Of a stretch of DNA of 64,000 bases, positions 46,101 to 53,520 are shown one piece after another (position 1 is the stretch's first letter; the number at the start of each line of letters is the position of its first letter). The stretch comes from Siphonodentalium dalli (Eukaryota; Mollusca; Scaphopoda; Gadilida; Siphonodentaliidae). Made by a program: the position numbers and the translations under genes. The stretch is from assembly GCA_032622095.1 (NCBI GenBank), contig CP136069.1, positions 121,452,126 to 121,516,125 of the forward strand, in the 5' to 3' direction. The notes beneath the pieces were generated by a model, which had not been told where the DNA came from, did no database searches, and saw nothing but the letters and a program-made list of their open reading frames with translations.

Positions 46101-49100
46101 CCATTGAGCTAGTTATTTTCAGGTATTCATATGTATTATCATGTCTTCATGATTATTTATTTTCTTTACAGAATGGATGATAGTAAATTCTCTATTGAAG
46201 ATGAGTTGTCTGATGATGAAGAAGAGATATTCAACATGTCAGACATAACTCCATGCAGCAGCCCCAGTAAAGTAAAGAGGTAATTATCTGGTAAATATAA
46301 TGACGGTAGCTGTGGTCTAGTGGTTAGTCAAGATTTCTTCTGGGGGGGGGGGGGGGCATTGGGTCCCTGTTAGGGTCCCTTTCCCCTCGGTCAATTCCCC
46401 CCCCTCCCCCATCCATACATAACTTTCATTATTATATATAATTTGAACTACCTGCGATGTAGACATCGTGTGTGTTCATAGTTAAAAGCAATGCATGTGT
46501 AATCTAATCCTCATTACACATGCATTGTGGTCTGTCAAAGATATCGATTGTATATCTTTGATCTTGATTGGTGTGTTTTGTGACGTTGACAAAATGTAGC
46601 ACATGTTTCTCGCTTTGACAATGTGAATACAAGTGAAAGGTCAAGGCCGAAATATGTAGTCAAGATCAGTGCGATGTCACGTTTAAAAGCCAGTATTATC
46701 AGGTATGCTAGAATATATCATGCGTGTGCATTCGAGGGTGATTAAAGGACCCATGGCCAGCACTTAGAGGATTCAATGAGAATGACTGGGAACAGATAAT
46801 TGACAATTTCAAGGTGATAGCAGCACCCCCACCTTAGATGAATCGACTCAATCATAGCAAAGGAGAGAACTCTATCGTGTAGTTTTTACTGACGAAATCA
46901 CTCGGCAAACCTCGATAAACTCTGTACTGTACTTGGAGTTCAAAGATCAAGGAAGAAAGCATGTGGCTATCGATCAGTCAATCAAATTTGTCGACAGTTG
47001 CCATTGACTGCTATCTAATGGGCTAGTCCAATGGATAAACATCATTAGAACTATGAAATAACCAGAGGGGAACTTACTTAAGCCAGTTACACGTATATTG
47101 TATTTGAAGGTGTGCTAGTATCTTCCTCATCAATATCGGCAGCGATGGCAATTGTGTTTTTCCCCCAAGCCACAAGAAAAGGGGCCGCAACATTTTATCC
47201 CTAGCAGAAACCCCAGGTTAGTGTGTTCCACTGTAACATCATGGTGCGAAGATTCAAATCCTGCTCTATGCCAGGCAATTAACCTAGTTTGGTTCGTTAA
47301 AAATGTATTAGGGTTCCAGACCTACACAACAACAACATATAATTTAACATTGTTTTATGATTTGTACTGTTGAAAAAATGTTGGAAACCAAATACGACAT
47401 ATAACATAGACCTATAAATACCACAGAATATAAAGTTAACAAAATATTTGTTAGTGTCCCTCTAAAATGATATGAAATAAATAAATATATCATGTCCCCC
47501 AAAAAGGTGGCTTTTTAGTAAGGATAACTTTTAATTCGGACCGTGACCAAATTCAAATGTGGCCTTTGTCTTCTGAGATTTGAACCACATACCAAATATC
47601 AAGAGATTCAGTTGAATTTAAAAACAAGCAGATAACTAAAAGTAAAGTTATCACCCAGAACCAAAATAATCGGCAAATTTTAAGTCGACAAGGAGCATAA
47701 CTCTGACAAAAATGGGTGGACCAAACCCAAATTTTAACTTCACCTGTACCTTCATGTGGTTAATCCACATACCATATTTAAAAACAATCAGATTATAAAA
47801 ACTAAAGTTATCATTCCGAAACCAAAATAATCGGCAAATGCTAAGTTGACAAGGACCATAACTCCGATCTGATCACACAAAATAAAAATTATCATCCCGA
47901 AACTTTTTGAAGGACAGACATATTCTAAGTCGAAAAGGGGCCATAACTCTGGCAAAAATGGGCGGACCATACCCATAATCGATCTTGACCTGTGTTTTGA
48001 GCTGATAAACTCACATACCAAATTTGGTTTTGATCCAATAGCACAAAATAAAGTTCTCATCCACAAACTTTCCGAACGGACACAGGCTATTTGCTATAGT
48101 CCCCCTCCCCAAATAACAATTTTCAGGGGACAAAAATTCAGTTTCAAACCATAGCATGGCTCATGCAGTGCTTCTTATTCCAAACATACTATTTTAAAGA
48201 AATAGTAAAATAGTTTTCGTAAACATTATAGCCGGGAACCCTGAATACCTGAGTTTGCAGGTCAGGAATCAGGAAGGTGCTTAGTCTAAGTCTGCTCATA
48301 CTAAAACCAGCTAAGATATTGGGAAAGCGAGATGCTAGTTTTAGTAGGAGAACATCCCTATAGGCTTTATATGACATGAGTTACACGTTAGTGTCCAGCT
48401 CACATAAAACCACAATAAAATGTAATCAAATATCACAATTAAGACAATAAACGGGTTTATTCCACAGAAGACGTGATATTTGTTCTGAACACCACATCAA
48501 TGGTCAATTGAAAGCGGTAATTTAATGTGAAAAAAGACAATTATGACAAGTTTTTAAAAGTAAAATTGACCTCACGAAGTGACATTGGTATATTCCAGTG
48601 AAAATATTCTATCAATCGTAAGTTTACATAAACAAAACCACGTGGTCGTAAACTGAATTAATTCTATCACGTAATACCGGGTAATTTGTAAATTAAAAAT
48701 TGCATATATGTTGCGATACGTTCCGTGTAAGAAATGTTTAACTAATAAGTAATATTGGGTCACTTACAATAAAAATAAACACATAATAGTGATGGAATAT
48801 ATTAACAGGACACAATGTTTGAATAAGGGTGCACTCGATTCTGATCGTTGTACTTGATTTACAAAGACGCAGAAGCCGAACTTAGCTGAGTACATTACGG
48901 AACACTTCGGGTTACAGTTAAAATGTAAACAAACCGATGTTAGTCCTAATAAACCGGAATTATATAATTATATACCATTACAATAAGATGTCACTTTTTC
49001 CGATATATACAGCATCAGGTATTGATTTGTCAGGTAAAATCAAGTAAAATAGACTACAATTCCCGCCACCAACCCTGGGCTTAAGTCATGTCATATAAAG

Positions 49101-49344
49101 CCTATAGGGACATTCTCGTACTAAACTAGCATCTCGCTTTCCCAATATCTTTGCTGGCTTTAGTACGAGCAGACTTGGACTAGAAGGTGCTACTAGTAGT
49201 TTCAATACTTGAGCCAAACATAGTAAAAAAGATCATAGTATATCACTTTTCCGTTTCAGGCCTCCACCTCCATACACCTTGAATAAAACATCCACTCCAA
49301 TAAAATCAACACCAAAGGACAACCAGGAACAGGGCACCACCTGA
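31114..49344 (+). CDS. Unrecognised single-pass transmembrane protein with PPPPY tail
   Basis: Seven exons (31114-31186, 31970-32125, 33748-34214, 34609-34705, 37005-37118, 46172-46279, 49260-49344) all have GT-AG borders and agreeing phases (1, 1, 1, 2, 2, 2). The protein is about 366 residues: signal peptide 1-21 (MAASIVLFILLLNLFVTPGA), a short ectodomain with two close cysteines and NIS and NDS glycosylation sites, a helical segment near residues 80-140 weakly like a death-fold helix (LKKHMINDGQWRQLGIE), a TM helix about 236-257 (WIGFTLGISVTLISFIVAVL), an RKMVQKR stop-transfer, an acidic tail (DELSDDEEE) and RPPPPY, a WW-domain ligand motif. Exon 3 is one base short of the expected phase, giving a frameshift between 33941 and 33974. 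I do not recognise the family. Its introns are packed with mobile elements. Confidence 0.78.
31425..31645. repeat. Cluster of TCTCGA/TCGAGATAAC inverted motifs
   Basis: CGAGATAAC and its inverse (GTTATCTCAATATCTCGA) recur about eight times, just before the poly-G tract. Intron 1 of gene 2. Confidence 0.6.
31647..31682 (+). repeat. Poly-G tract (36 bases, one T interruption)
   Basis: G13-T-G22 on the plus strand, inside intron 1 of gene 2. Confidence 0.95.
31970..32125 (+). CDS. Gene 2 exon 2: ectodomain
   Basis: The acceptor CCTCCCATAAG precedes 31970 and the donor GTGAGC follows 32125. It encodes WCAVKFVDKKCNISFNQASP and then GHQITARKYVTTRGPVPTP. It contains both ectodomain cysteines and an N-glycosylation site. 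Confidence 0.75.
32913..33160 (+). mobile_element. TTAA hairpin MITE (family H), copy A
   Basis: Starts TTAACCCTTTCATGACTGG. It contains two large hairpins built on TATATGTGAGTCTCCCATAG..GGGAGCCTCAC and their inverse, and ends GGAAGCTCCAGT. The expected terminus CATGAAAGGGTT is displaced to about 33614, so roughly 450 bp have inserted just before the right end. Confidence 0.85.
33161..33613. repeat. Insertion inside MITE copy A, partly palindromic
   Basis: Separates CCAGT at 33160 from CATGAAAGGGTT at 33614. Between 33350 and 33550 it folds: AACAAGCTGATACTTCAG pairs imperfectly with TAAGGTATCAACTTGTT, and ATTCTGACCAAA with TTTGGTCAGAAT. Confidence 0.55.
33748..34214 (+). CDS. Gene 2 exon 3 with internal frameshift
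   Basis: The acceptor CAATTTCAG precedes 33748 and the donor GTGAGA follows 34214. The first part reads DSQPEQNELWDLAHNIKNYV to LTLLKKHMINDGQWRQLGIE and DKIQ, then meets TAA at 33975. The second part, in another frame that is open from 33941, reads EHEFQKSGLIIGRQQGEEQE to MASYRNEWLH and matches the phase of the TM exon. Exon length is 467, one short of a multiple of three, although both borders are phase 1. A one-base deletion, an assembly error or a null allele would explain it. Confidence 0.7.
34609..34705 (+). CDS. Gene 2 exon 4: transmembrane helix
   Basis: The acceptor TTTATATTTTAG precedes 34609 and the donor GTAAGT follows 34705. It encodes EVGSWIGFTLGISVTLISFI then VAVLVRKMVQKR, a textbook single-pass helix with a basic cytoplasmic anchor. 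Confidence 0.82.
34726..34818 (+). mobile_element. Half copy of the TA-flanked palindrome
   Basis: Starts ATGAATGGCAACAAGCC, at the exact centre of the full palindrome at 53335-53518, and runs to the outer end CATTACTG followed by TA. It lies 20 bases beyond the exon 4 donor. Confidence 0.85.
34822..36372. other. Gene 2 intron 4, nothing recognised
   Basis: AT-rich intron. The 94-codon frame at 36054-36338 has no supporting features. Confidence 0.4.
36373..36600 (+). mobile_element. Family H hairpin MITE, copy B
   Basis: Starts TTAACTCTTTCATGACTGG and carries both hairpins (TATATGCGAGTCTCCCATA..GGAGCCTCACATATA and the inverse). The right end is degraded after GGCACGTGGTTTTCGCC. Confidence 0.8.
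37005..37118 (+). CDS. Gene 2 exon 5: juxtamembrane tail
   Basis: The acceptor TTAATTTGCAG precedes 37005 and the donor GTAAGT follows 37118. It enters and leaves in phase 2. It encodes SQRKNELAELSIDNPNKDIF then VRLSKVNQQPPGPQYVIS. Confidence 0.78.
37215..37481 (-). mobile_element. Family H hairpin MITE, copy C (inverted)
   Basis: TTAACCCTTTCATGATTGGA opens the element and TTAAATGGTTAA closes it. Both hairpins are present. The order of internal blocks shows it lies opposite to copies A and B. Confidence 0.82.
37690..38009. repeat. Diverged tandem repeat unit (AATAATCGGCAAATT family)
   Basis: Contains GAAATAATCGGCAAATTTCT and CATAACTCTGGTAAAAATGG, units also seen at 41061-41150 and 47640-48070. 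The unit is interrupted by the element starting at 38010. Confidence 0.7.
38266..40609 (+). CDS. Transposon-borne ORF of about 182 residues, split by a composite MITE
   Basis: The frame starts at ACAAAATGGCG (38266), reads MATLVNICIV to 38294/38295, and resumes at 40090/40094 with QNASEGKWTIISDN, ending at TGA 40609. AATAAA follows at 40617. Without the insertion it is 182 codons long. With splicing GT at 38296 to AG at 40093 it is 181 codons and loses one Gln. Visible parts are an acidic stretch (MSTKDIDDDFDLVV), a hydrophobic IMIMIIIMF run encoded by an ATC/ATG microsatellite, and a Lys/Trp-rich C-terminal half. I recognise no domain; it does not look like a DDE transposase or a Myb protein. 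It could be an accessory protein or a captured host sequence. Confidence 0.55.
38295..38744 (+). mobile_element. 450-bp MITE with 18-bp TIRs, copy 1
   Basis: Perfect terminal inverted repeats: GGTTAGAAGGAACTAAAT at the left, its reverse complement at the right. The sequence appears identical to 39636-40085. The left flank TCGT is repeated after copy 2, not after copy 1. The minus-strand frames here (up to 85 codons) are not supported as genes. Confidence 0.92.
38745..39635. other. 891-bp passenger between the two 450-bp MITEs
   Basis: No coding frame or similarity to the flanking transposon is seen. Its borders (TTAAGAG on the left, TGCTTTA on the right) are not copies of TCGT. Confidence 0.6.
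39636..40085 (+). mobile_element. 450-bp MITE with 18-bp TIRs, copy 2
   Basis: Direct repeat of 38295-38744, offset by 1,341 bp and identical as far as I can read. Its right end reads TTCCTTCTAACC and abuts TCGTGCAG, which forms a plausible branch point and 3' splice site. Confidence 0.92.
40617..40622 (+). promoter_or_regulatory. AATAAA after the transposon-borne ORF
   Basis: Canonical poly(A) hexamer 8 bases after the stop codon; unusually close, so function is uncertain. Confidence 0.4.
41061..41579. repeat. Tandem array, about 180-bp units, with CCGT microsatellite
   Basis: Starts with the interrupted AAAGTTATCGTCTGG unit, then (CCGT)n near 41195-41236, then two units beginning AACATTTTTGGTTTCC and ending CTTAGAATTTGACC(C/G)TCTGTTA. 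The second unit is interrupted by the element at 41580 and resumes at 43010. Confidence 0.85.
41580..43006. mobile_element. Second GGCC-ended DNA transposon, TTA duplication
   Basis: Terminal inverted repeats of about 35 bp. The left is GGCCAAAACGAAGAATACCT; the right, reverse-complemented, is GGCCAAAAGGAAGAATACCT; both continue with TTTAGGGTAAC. TTA flanks both sides (41577-41579, 43007-43009). The empty site CTGTTAACATTTTTGG exists intact at about 41405. No transposase is seen. Two small frames inside are exon-like: 41988-42168 (MNQNRNIMAPVNYSTDMLSC..) and 42427-42707 after TTTTACAG (PSELNISQNFLVFESVDKQN..). Neither is recognised. Confidence 0.8.
43716..43919 (-). pseudogene. Arm-encoded peptide remnant, left arm
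   Basis: Reads MPISLLSEKELSTSQIRRSQ then ICTHMC on the minus strand, related to the plus-strand peptide of the right arm. A stop upstream breaks it from the part homologous to VCMHPSEIVQQ. Confidence 0.45.
43999..44080. repeat. About 80-bp palindrome at the inner end of the left arm
   Basis: ATAACAAAGTTTTCGACAG..TTATCATTTACAATCATGA pairs with TCATGATTGTAAATGATAA..CTGTGGAAAACTTTGTTAT. Confidence 0.9.
44497..44804. mobile_element. 308-bp MITE with about 22-bp TIRs
   Basis: The left end AAACGTTCAGACGACCACGA pairs with the right end TCGTGGTCGTCTGAACGTT. TTAGT-like text flanks both sides. Inserted between the arms of the larger element. Confidence 0.85.
45285..45497 (+). pseudogene. Arm-encoded peptide, right arm
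   Basis: Reads MCMHPSEIVQQITLCSVCTR then KVVKMSNSLLSDKELSTSQI and RSQIYTHSCRRQYRDKVMKF. The CSVC and later Cys/His residues hint at a small zinc-binding fold. Conservation with the left arm suggests it was once coding; family unknown. Confidence 0.4.
46172..46279 (+). CDS. Gene 2 exon 6: acidic tail
   Basis: The acceptor TTTCTTTACAG precedes 46172 and the donor GTAATT follows 46279. It enters and leaves in phase 2. It encodes MDDSKFSIEDELSDDEEEIF then NMSDITPCSSPSKVK, a serine/acidic segment likely to be phosphorylated (inference). Confidence 0.78.
46303..46340 (+). repeat. tRNA-like A-box fragment (SINE remnant)
   Basis: GCTGTGGTCTAGTGGTTAG resembles a tRNA D-arm/A box. No matching B box follows; a G run starts at 46344 instead. 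Confidence 0.3.
47212..47275 (+). repeat. tRNA-like fragment with B-box-like GATTCAAATCC
   Basis: GCGAAGATTCAAATCCTGC resembles a tRNA T-arm, preceded by GGTTAGTGTG. It cannot fold as an intact tRNA. Possible SINE head. Confidence 0.3.
47480..48075. repeat. Tandem array of about 150-bp units (AATAATCGGCAAAT family)
   Basis: Three to four units each carry CATAACTC(T/C)G..AAAAATGGG(T/C)GGACC, CACATACCAAAT, AAAGTTATCATCC and AATAATCGGCAAAT. The intact junction AAAACTAAAGTTATC near 47800 is the empty-site counterpart of the 38010 transposon. Confidence 0.8.
48076..49259. other. Gene 2 intron 6, inverted TCATATAAAGCC repeat
   Basis: AAAACCAGCTAAGATATTGG at 48303 and CCCAATATCTTTGCTGGCTT at 49140 are inverted copies, as are the CATCCCTATAGGCTTTATATGACAT segments near 48353 and 49090. 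Together they imply a fold-back element of roughly 48.2-49.25 kb. Confidence 0.5.
49260..49344 (+). CDS. Gene 2 last exon: PPPPY tail
   Basis: The acceptor CCGTTTCAG precedes 49260; phase is 2. It encodes RPPPPYTLNKTSTPIKSTPK then DNQEQGTT and TGA. PPPPY fits the PPxY consensus for WW-domain proteins such as Nedd4-type ubiquitin ligases (family knowledge). Confidence 0.8.
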
Positions 49345-49474
49345 CTCAAATTTTTAGGCTAAACTTTCTACCTAAGACCATAAGGAGATATCTTGCTGAC
49401 AACCATGCAGTGCATTGTGAAGGCTGTAAGAGATCCAGAGCTTCCATGGCATTATATGTGGACAGAGAAAATCT

Positions 49475-49800
49475 TTAACCCTTCCATGATGGGAGCTGTG
49501 CTGGTGCAGCATTAAAGATCCTGTACCAGTGCATTATGTTATATATATATTAAGAGTCTCCCATAAGGAGCCTCGCATATATAAGAAAATGCACTGGCTG
49601 ACAAGGTCAAGGTAAATATTGCTAGGCATTCCCTTGTATATGTGAGGCTCCCATTTAATAGAGACTCTTCTATATAAGAGAATGCAATCTCTTATATATG
49701 TAAGACTCCCCATGGGAGACTCACATATATACTAGTAATAGAATGCATTTGGCACATGGTTTTGCTAGATTTCAGGAAGCTCCAGTCATGAAAGGGTTAA
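49475..49800 (+). mobile_element. Family H hairpin MITE, copy D (complete)
   Basis: Bounded by TTAACCCTTCCATGATGGG and CCAGTCATGAAAGGGTTAA. It carries three successive hairpins of the GAGTCTCCCATA..GGAGCCTCGCATATATAAG type. It begins 131 bases after the gene 2 stop codon. Confidence 0.9.
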
Positions 49801-51340
49801 CCTTTAATTACTGAAAGGATGTTGGTGAAGGTGTTTGTGAACTTATTATCTCATTCTTGTTGCTTTTTGCATTAATAAATTCCATAAAAATATGGTGTCA
49901 GGTCAGTCATATTTGAAGCAATTCCATAAAAATATTGTGTTAGGTCATATCTGAAGACATTCTAGAAAATCTATCATTCAATGCCCTTCAGCCATTTCAC
50001 CATCAACAGAAACCTATTTCGATTTCTGATATTGATATAAATGTGGAGGCTGAGTATTCTTTGAAAATTTTAGATAAATCTGCAAATTAAAATTGTATGC
50101 GGCTCTCGATCCAAGGTATGCAATATATTTGATTGGTGAGAAATTCAGCCACGTTATAAGTCCCATGTTTATGTCTCATATTAAAGGGAAACTAAGAAAA
50201 CTTTTCCATTGTTTCCCATCAGACTGCTTCTTCATGACAAACAACATTTACATCAGACAAAGTTTATTGGTTGACCTCTGCACCCACCCCCCCCCCCCCC
50301 CCCCCCCCCCAGGACTCAACTTCACCAATTTTCTTTTTTAATGTCTCCTCTAATTTTTTTCGGTTGTTAACAAGAAAAAAAGTGGCTGTAGAGACTCCAG
50401 ACAAGATGGCGTCCATCATGGTGGGATTGGTGGCCATTTTTTTTATATGCACCCGGTCTCTTTGAAAGCCGTTATAGTAAAGATTCTTGTTTTCTGCTCG
50501 ATTCGTTATGCTAATATACAACCCTTACAAATCAACAAAAAATCCGCCAATATCTCCTGAAATAATATACATTAATGTGGTTTACTATACACCTATAGGT
50601 AATTTATAAGGATTTCTCGGTGAATTAACAGTACATGGTAATGGAACACCTGTGACTTATGTCCCCCAGAGAAAGCATGCAAATTTTGACAGTCCTTAGC
50701 TCAGCCCCATGTTGGAACTATTTCTGTTCACATTCTCAAACACGTAGCGCTAGTTATGAACTTTACATGTCAAAGACCTGCGAATGTAAAAATGACTGAC
50801 AGCACAGATGTGGACAAGTCTGCAAGATACTCTATCTCGTCATAATTATAGTATTTTCCGTATCCAAATATACTACTTTCAAATATCAATTCTGATCATG
50901 TGAGAGATGAGTTCTAGTATTTCCAGTATTAACGGTTCCAACTTCAAAAAATTATCAAGAGAAATCACTATGTCACAAATATTCAAATGCCGTGTTCATC
51001 CACGCAACACAACATTGGGGCCCAGCATGGCATAATTAGCTGATCAGGTTTGTTACATCTATAAAATAAACAATTTTAAATTCACTCACCAGGCCTGGCT
51101 TATATCACGTAATAATCAAAACCAATTGATTACTCCATTGATTGACAGTACCATGTCTTTCTGGTCTCAACTACATATATAGTCTGTTCCAATGAGCTAA
51201 TTTAGCCCAGTGTTTCATCTTACTTAGATAATTTCCAACTGCAACAGAATTTCTATCAATGTAGCTCACATATAATAGGAAATAATCTGAAAAAATTGCA
51301 CATATAAACCCTACAAGAAACTGGTAAGTTTCTTTTAATT
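49801..51340. other. Intergenic, no gene seen
   Basis: AT-rich, with one 24-base C tract. The 82- and 85-codon frames here include translations of that tract. Confidence 0.4.
50287..50310 (+). repeat. Poly-C tract (24 C)
   Basis: Uninterrupted C run on the plus strand. Confidence 0.95.
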
Positions 51341-51406
51341 TGAATTTTGTACAGATAATGAGATCATCGGCCAGAACAAAAAAAAGCGAGTTGATGCCAT
51401 CTTGAT

Positions 51407-51428
51407 GGGGGGGGGGGGGGGGGGGGGG
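51407..51428 (+). repeat. Poly-G tract (22 G)
   Basis: Uninterrupted G run at the head of the tandem units that follow. Confidence 0.95.
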
Positions 51429-51800
51429 AATCAGCTTGTCCGTCCGTCCATTGACACAATTTTGTCTGAGCTTTTATCCCTACATATTTTTGGTGGATTG
51501 TTTTAAAACTTGGCAGAGATATAGAGTACCATGGGATCCTGTCCACCTGCGGTTATGAAATCTGTTTGACTTTTTTGTGTGGAGTTATCCCCCTTTTTCA
51601 ACTTAGAAATTTTTTCAATACAAGGGTATACCTTTGTCCAAGCTTTTATTCCTACATTTTTTAGGTCAATTATTTTGAAACTTTGCACAGATATTTAGTA
51701 CCATGGGAACCAGTGCACCTGCGATTATGAGGTCTATCCGACTTTTATGTGTGGAGTTTCCCCCCTTTTTCAACTTAGAAAATTTTCAATATAGTGGGTA
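51429..51800. repeat. Two tandem units of about 185 bp
   Basis: Both units carry AGCTTTTAT(C/T)CCTACAT, GTACCATGGGA, TTATGA(A/G).TCT and TGTGTGGAGTT..CCCCC, ending CTTTTTCAACTTAGAAA. The layout resembles the 41.2-41.6 kb array. Confidence 0.8.
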
Positions 51801-52070
51801 TACATGTACCTCAGCCCCATCTCTTGTTAAAACATGCTTTATGCTTTTTCTCATTGTTTCATATAAAATCGGATTGGAAATTTTTAGTCCGAGAAAGTGG
51901 GGACTTATTTCAGGAATGTGGCCAGAGAGCCATACATTACTTTATAGGAATCATGGTAATCACATCTCGATACCCAACGCTTGGGTCTATTACACATTAT
52001 GACAACAAGCCCATTTAATTGTGTCTATTCATCAGGATAGACCCCCCTGCTACGGACAATGGATGACATC

Positions 52071-52441
52071 CAGGGGCGCCGGAAGAGGGGGGCAGCTGAC
52101 CCCCCTGCCCTTGACCAAGGGGGGCGAGCGGGGGGCAGGACTTGCCCTTTTTCTGGAGACAGAAAATGCTTTTTGTGTGTTTAATCTCGTGTTTTTATAG
52201 CAAAATGTGACTTTTTTTGTCCAAATACCACCAATTTCACAAGGAATATAAATTTTTGTCAATTTTATCACAAAACGGCCATAAGAACCGACAAATACCA
52301 TTAAAATAGGGATTTTTGCCACAATGAATTTAATTTTATGGTTATTTTCCCGAGTTTGCGGAGAAAATGCCCTTTTTTGCGGAAAAGTGACCTTTTTGTA
52401 GGCTCTGCCCCCCCTGCCCTTGGATGCTTCCGGCGCCCCTG
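52071..52441. mobile_element. hAT-like MITE with 8-bp target duplication
   Basis: Terminal inverted repeats CAGGGGCGCCGGAAG at both ends, flanked by perfect 8-bp duplications ATGACATC (52063-52070 and 52442-52449). CAGGGG ends and an 8-bp duplication are hallmarks of hAT elements (established). The 132-codon minus frame has no recognised domain. Confidence 0.9.
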
Positions 52442-52449
52442 ATGACATC

Positions 52450-53228
52450 CTGTAAATGGTTTAATATAGCCTAATCTTCAAGCCATCAATGCCATACCAT
52501 GTTACTGACAATCCACCATGATAACTTAAAGGGACCCAAGTCCTTCACTTGTGTAAAAAGTCTGTAAAAACCTTATCACCAACATGAAGAAATAGTATAG
52601 ACATTGTTCTTATATTATTGAAAGTTCTCCAAAAACTAATTTTGCATGTTGCAATCATTGTTTAAATGTAAACAAAACTGTAACAGTGATTTGCCAACAA
52701 AAATTGCCAATCCCGTAGTAAGTTAAAACAGTTTAGTCTAACTAATTTTTTTTTTAAGTTTGTGATCTATTTTAAAATGTACTTGTTGACGATATTTCAT
52801 TTACATACCTTTATAAAATTAAATATTATTTCACATTAACCCACACTTCGAAGGTGTGGGTTCCCTTTGAAATATGTGGCTTTAATATTCTGCTGAATGG
52901 GATACCTCAGGTCTATAAATGCATTAATACAGAGGGTCATTTGAATAACAAAAACATTTTATTTGAAACTCTGGCCAGCAGAGAAAGTACAAAAATATAG
53001 AGAAAATTTAATGACTATCATTGACATAATAAAAGTACAGTTTCACATGCTGCTGGAATATTGGACCATTTTGTTTGTCTGTGGAGACAAAGTGCCATTC
53101 CATTTGTCAGCTAGCACAGACACTGTAGACACTGTCTTATATACTATTACCAGTAGGACTGCAATGATTCATCACGAAATGAAACTTAACGGTGTAGGAT
53201 TTATAAGGTGGGTGTTCATAAATAACAC
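52450..53228. other. Intergenic, no gene seen
   Basis: A 125-codon plus frame (52963-53340) has no motif or splice support and ends inside a MITE, so it is not called. Confidence 0.4.
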
Positions 53229-53323
53229 CTATGAGGCAACCTATGGTCGACTCACATTTGTAAGAGAATGCATTGGCACAGGGTTTTCACAAAATTTTCA
53301 GGAAGCTCCAGTCATGAAAGGGA
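53229..53323 (+). mobile_element. Family H MITE, right-end fragment
   Basis: From GGCAACCTATGGTCGACTCA to CCAGTCATGAAAGGG. Only the last hairpin arm and right terminus remain. Confidence 0.8.
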
Positions 53324-53334
53324 TACACAATGTA

Positions 53335-53518
53335 CAGTAATGCTCTAATTAATCGACCTCTTAACCACAGCAGAATTATGGGTAATTTTTCAGGATTTAG
53401 TCGGAAATATGGCCTGTTGCCATTCATGAATGGCAACAAGCCATATTTCCGACTAAATCCTGAAAAGTTACCCATAATTCTGCTGTGGTTAAGAGGTCGA
53501 TTAATTAGAGCATTACTG
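53335..53518. mobile_element. 184-bp near-perfect palindrome with TA duplication
   Basis: Flanked by TA on both sides. The left arm starts CAGTAATGCTCTAATTAATC and the right arm is its reverse complement almost base for base, with the centre at TTCA|TGAA (53426/53427). TA targets and CAGT ends suit Tc1/mariner-type MITEs (family knowledge). A half copy lies at 34726-34818. Confidence 0.93.
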
Positions 53519-53520
53519 TA

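Noticed and set aside
46303-46340. Functional tRNA gene
   Set aside because: Only an A-box-like half is present, followed by a G run; no anticodon or T arm.
52050-52448. 132-codon minus-strand frame
   Set aside because: It spans the hAT-like MITE end to end and is explained by its low-complexity interior.
52963-53340. 125-codon plus-strand frame
   Set aside because: It runs into a MITE fragment and has no recognisable domain or exon borders.
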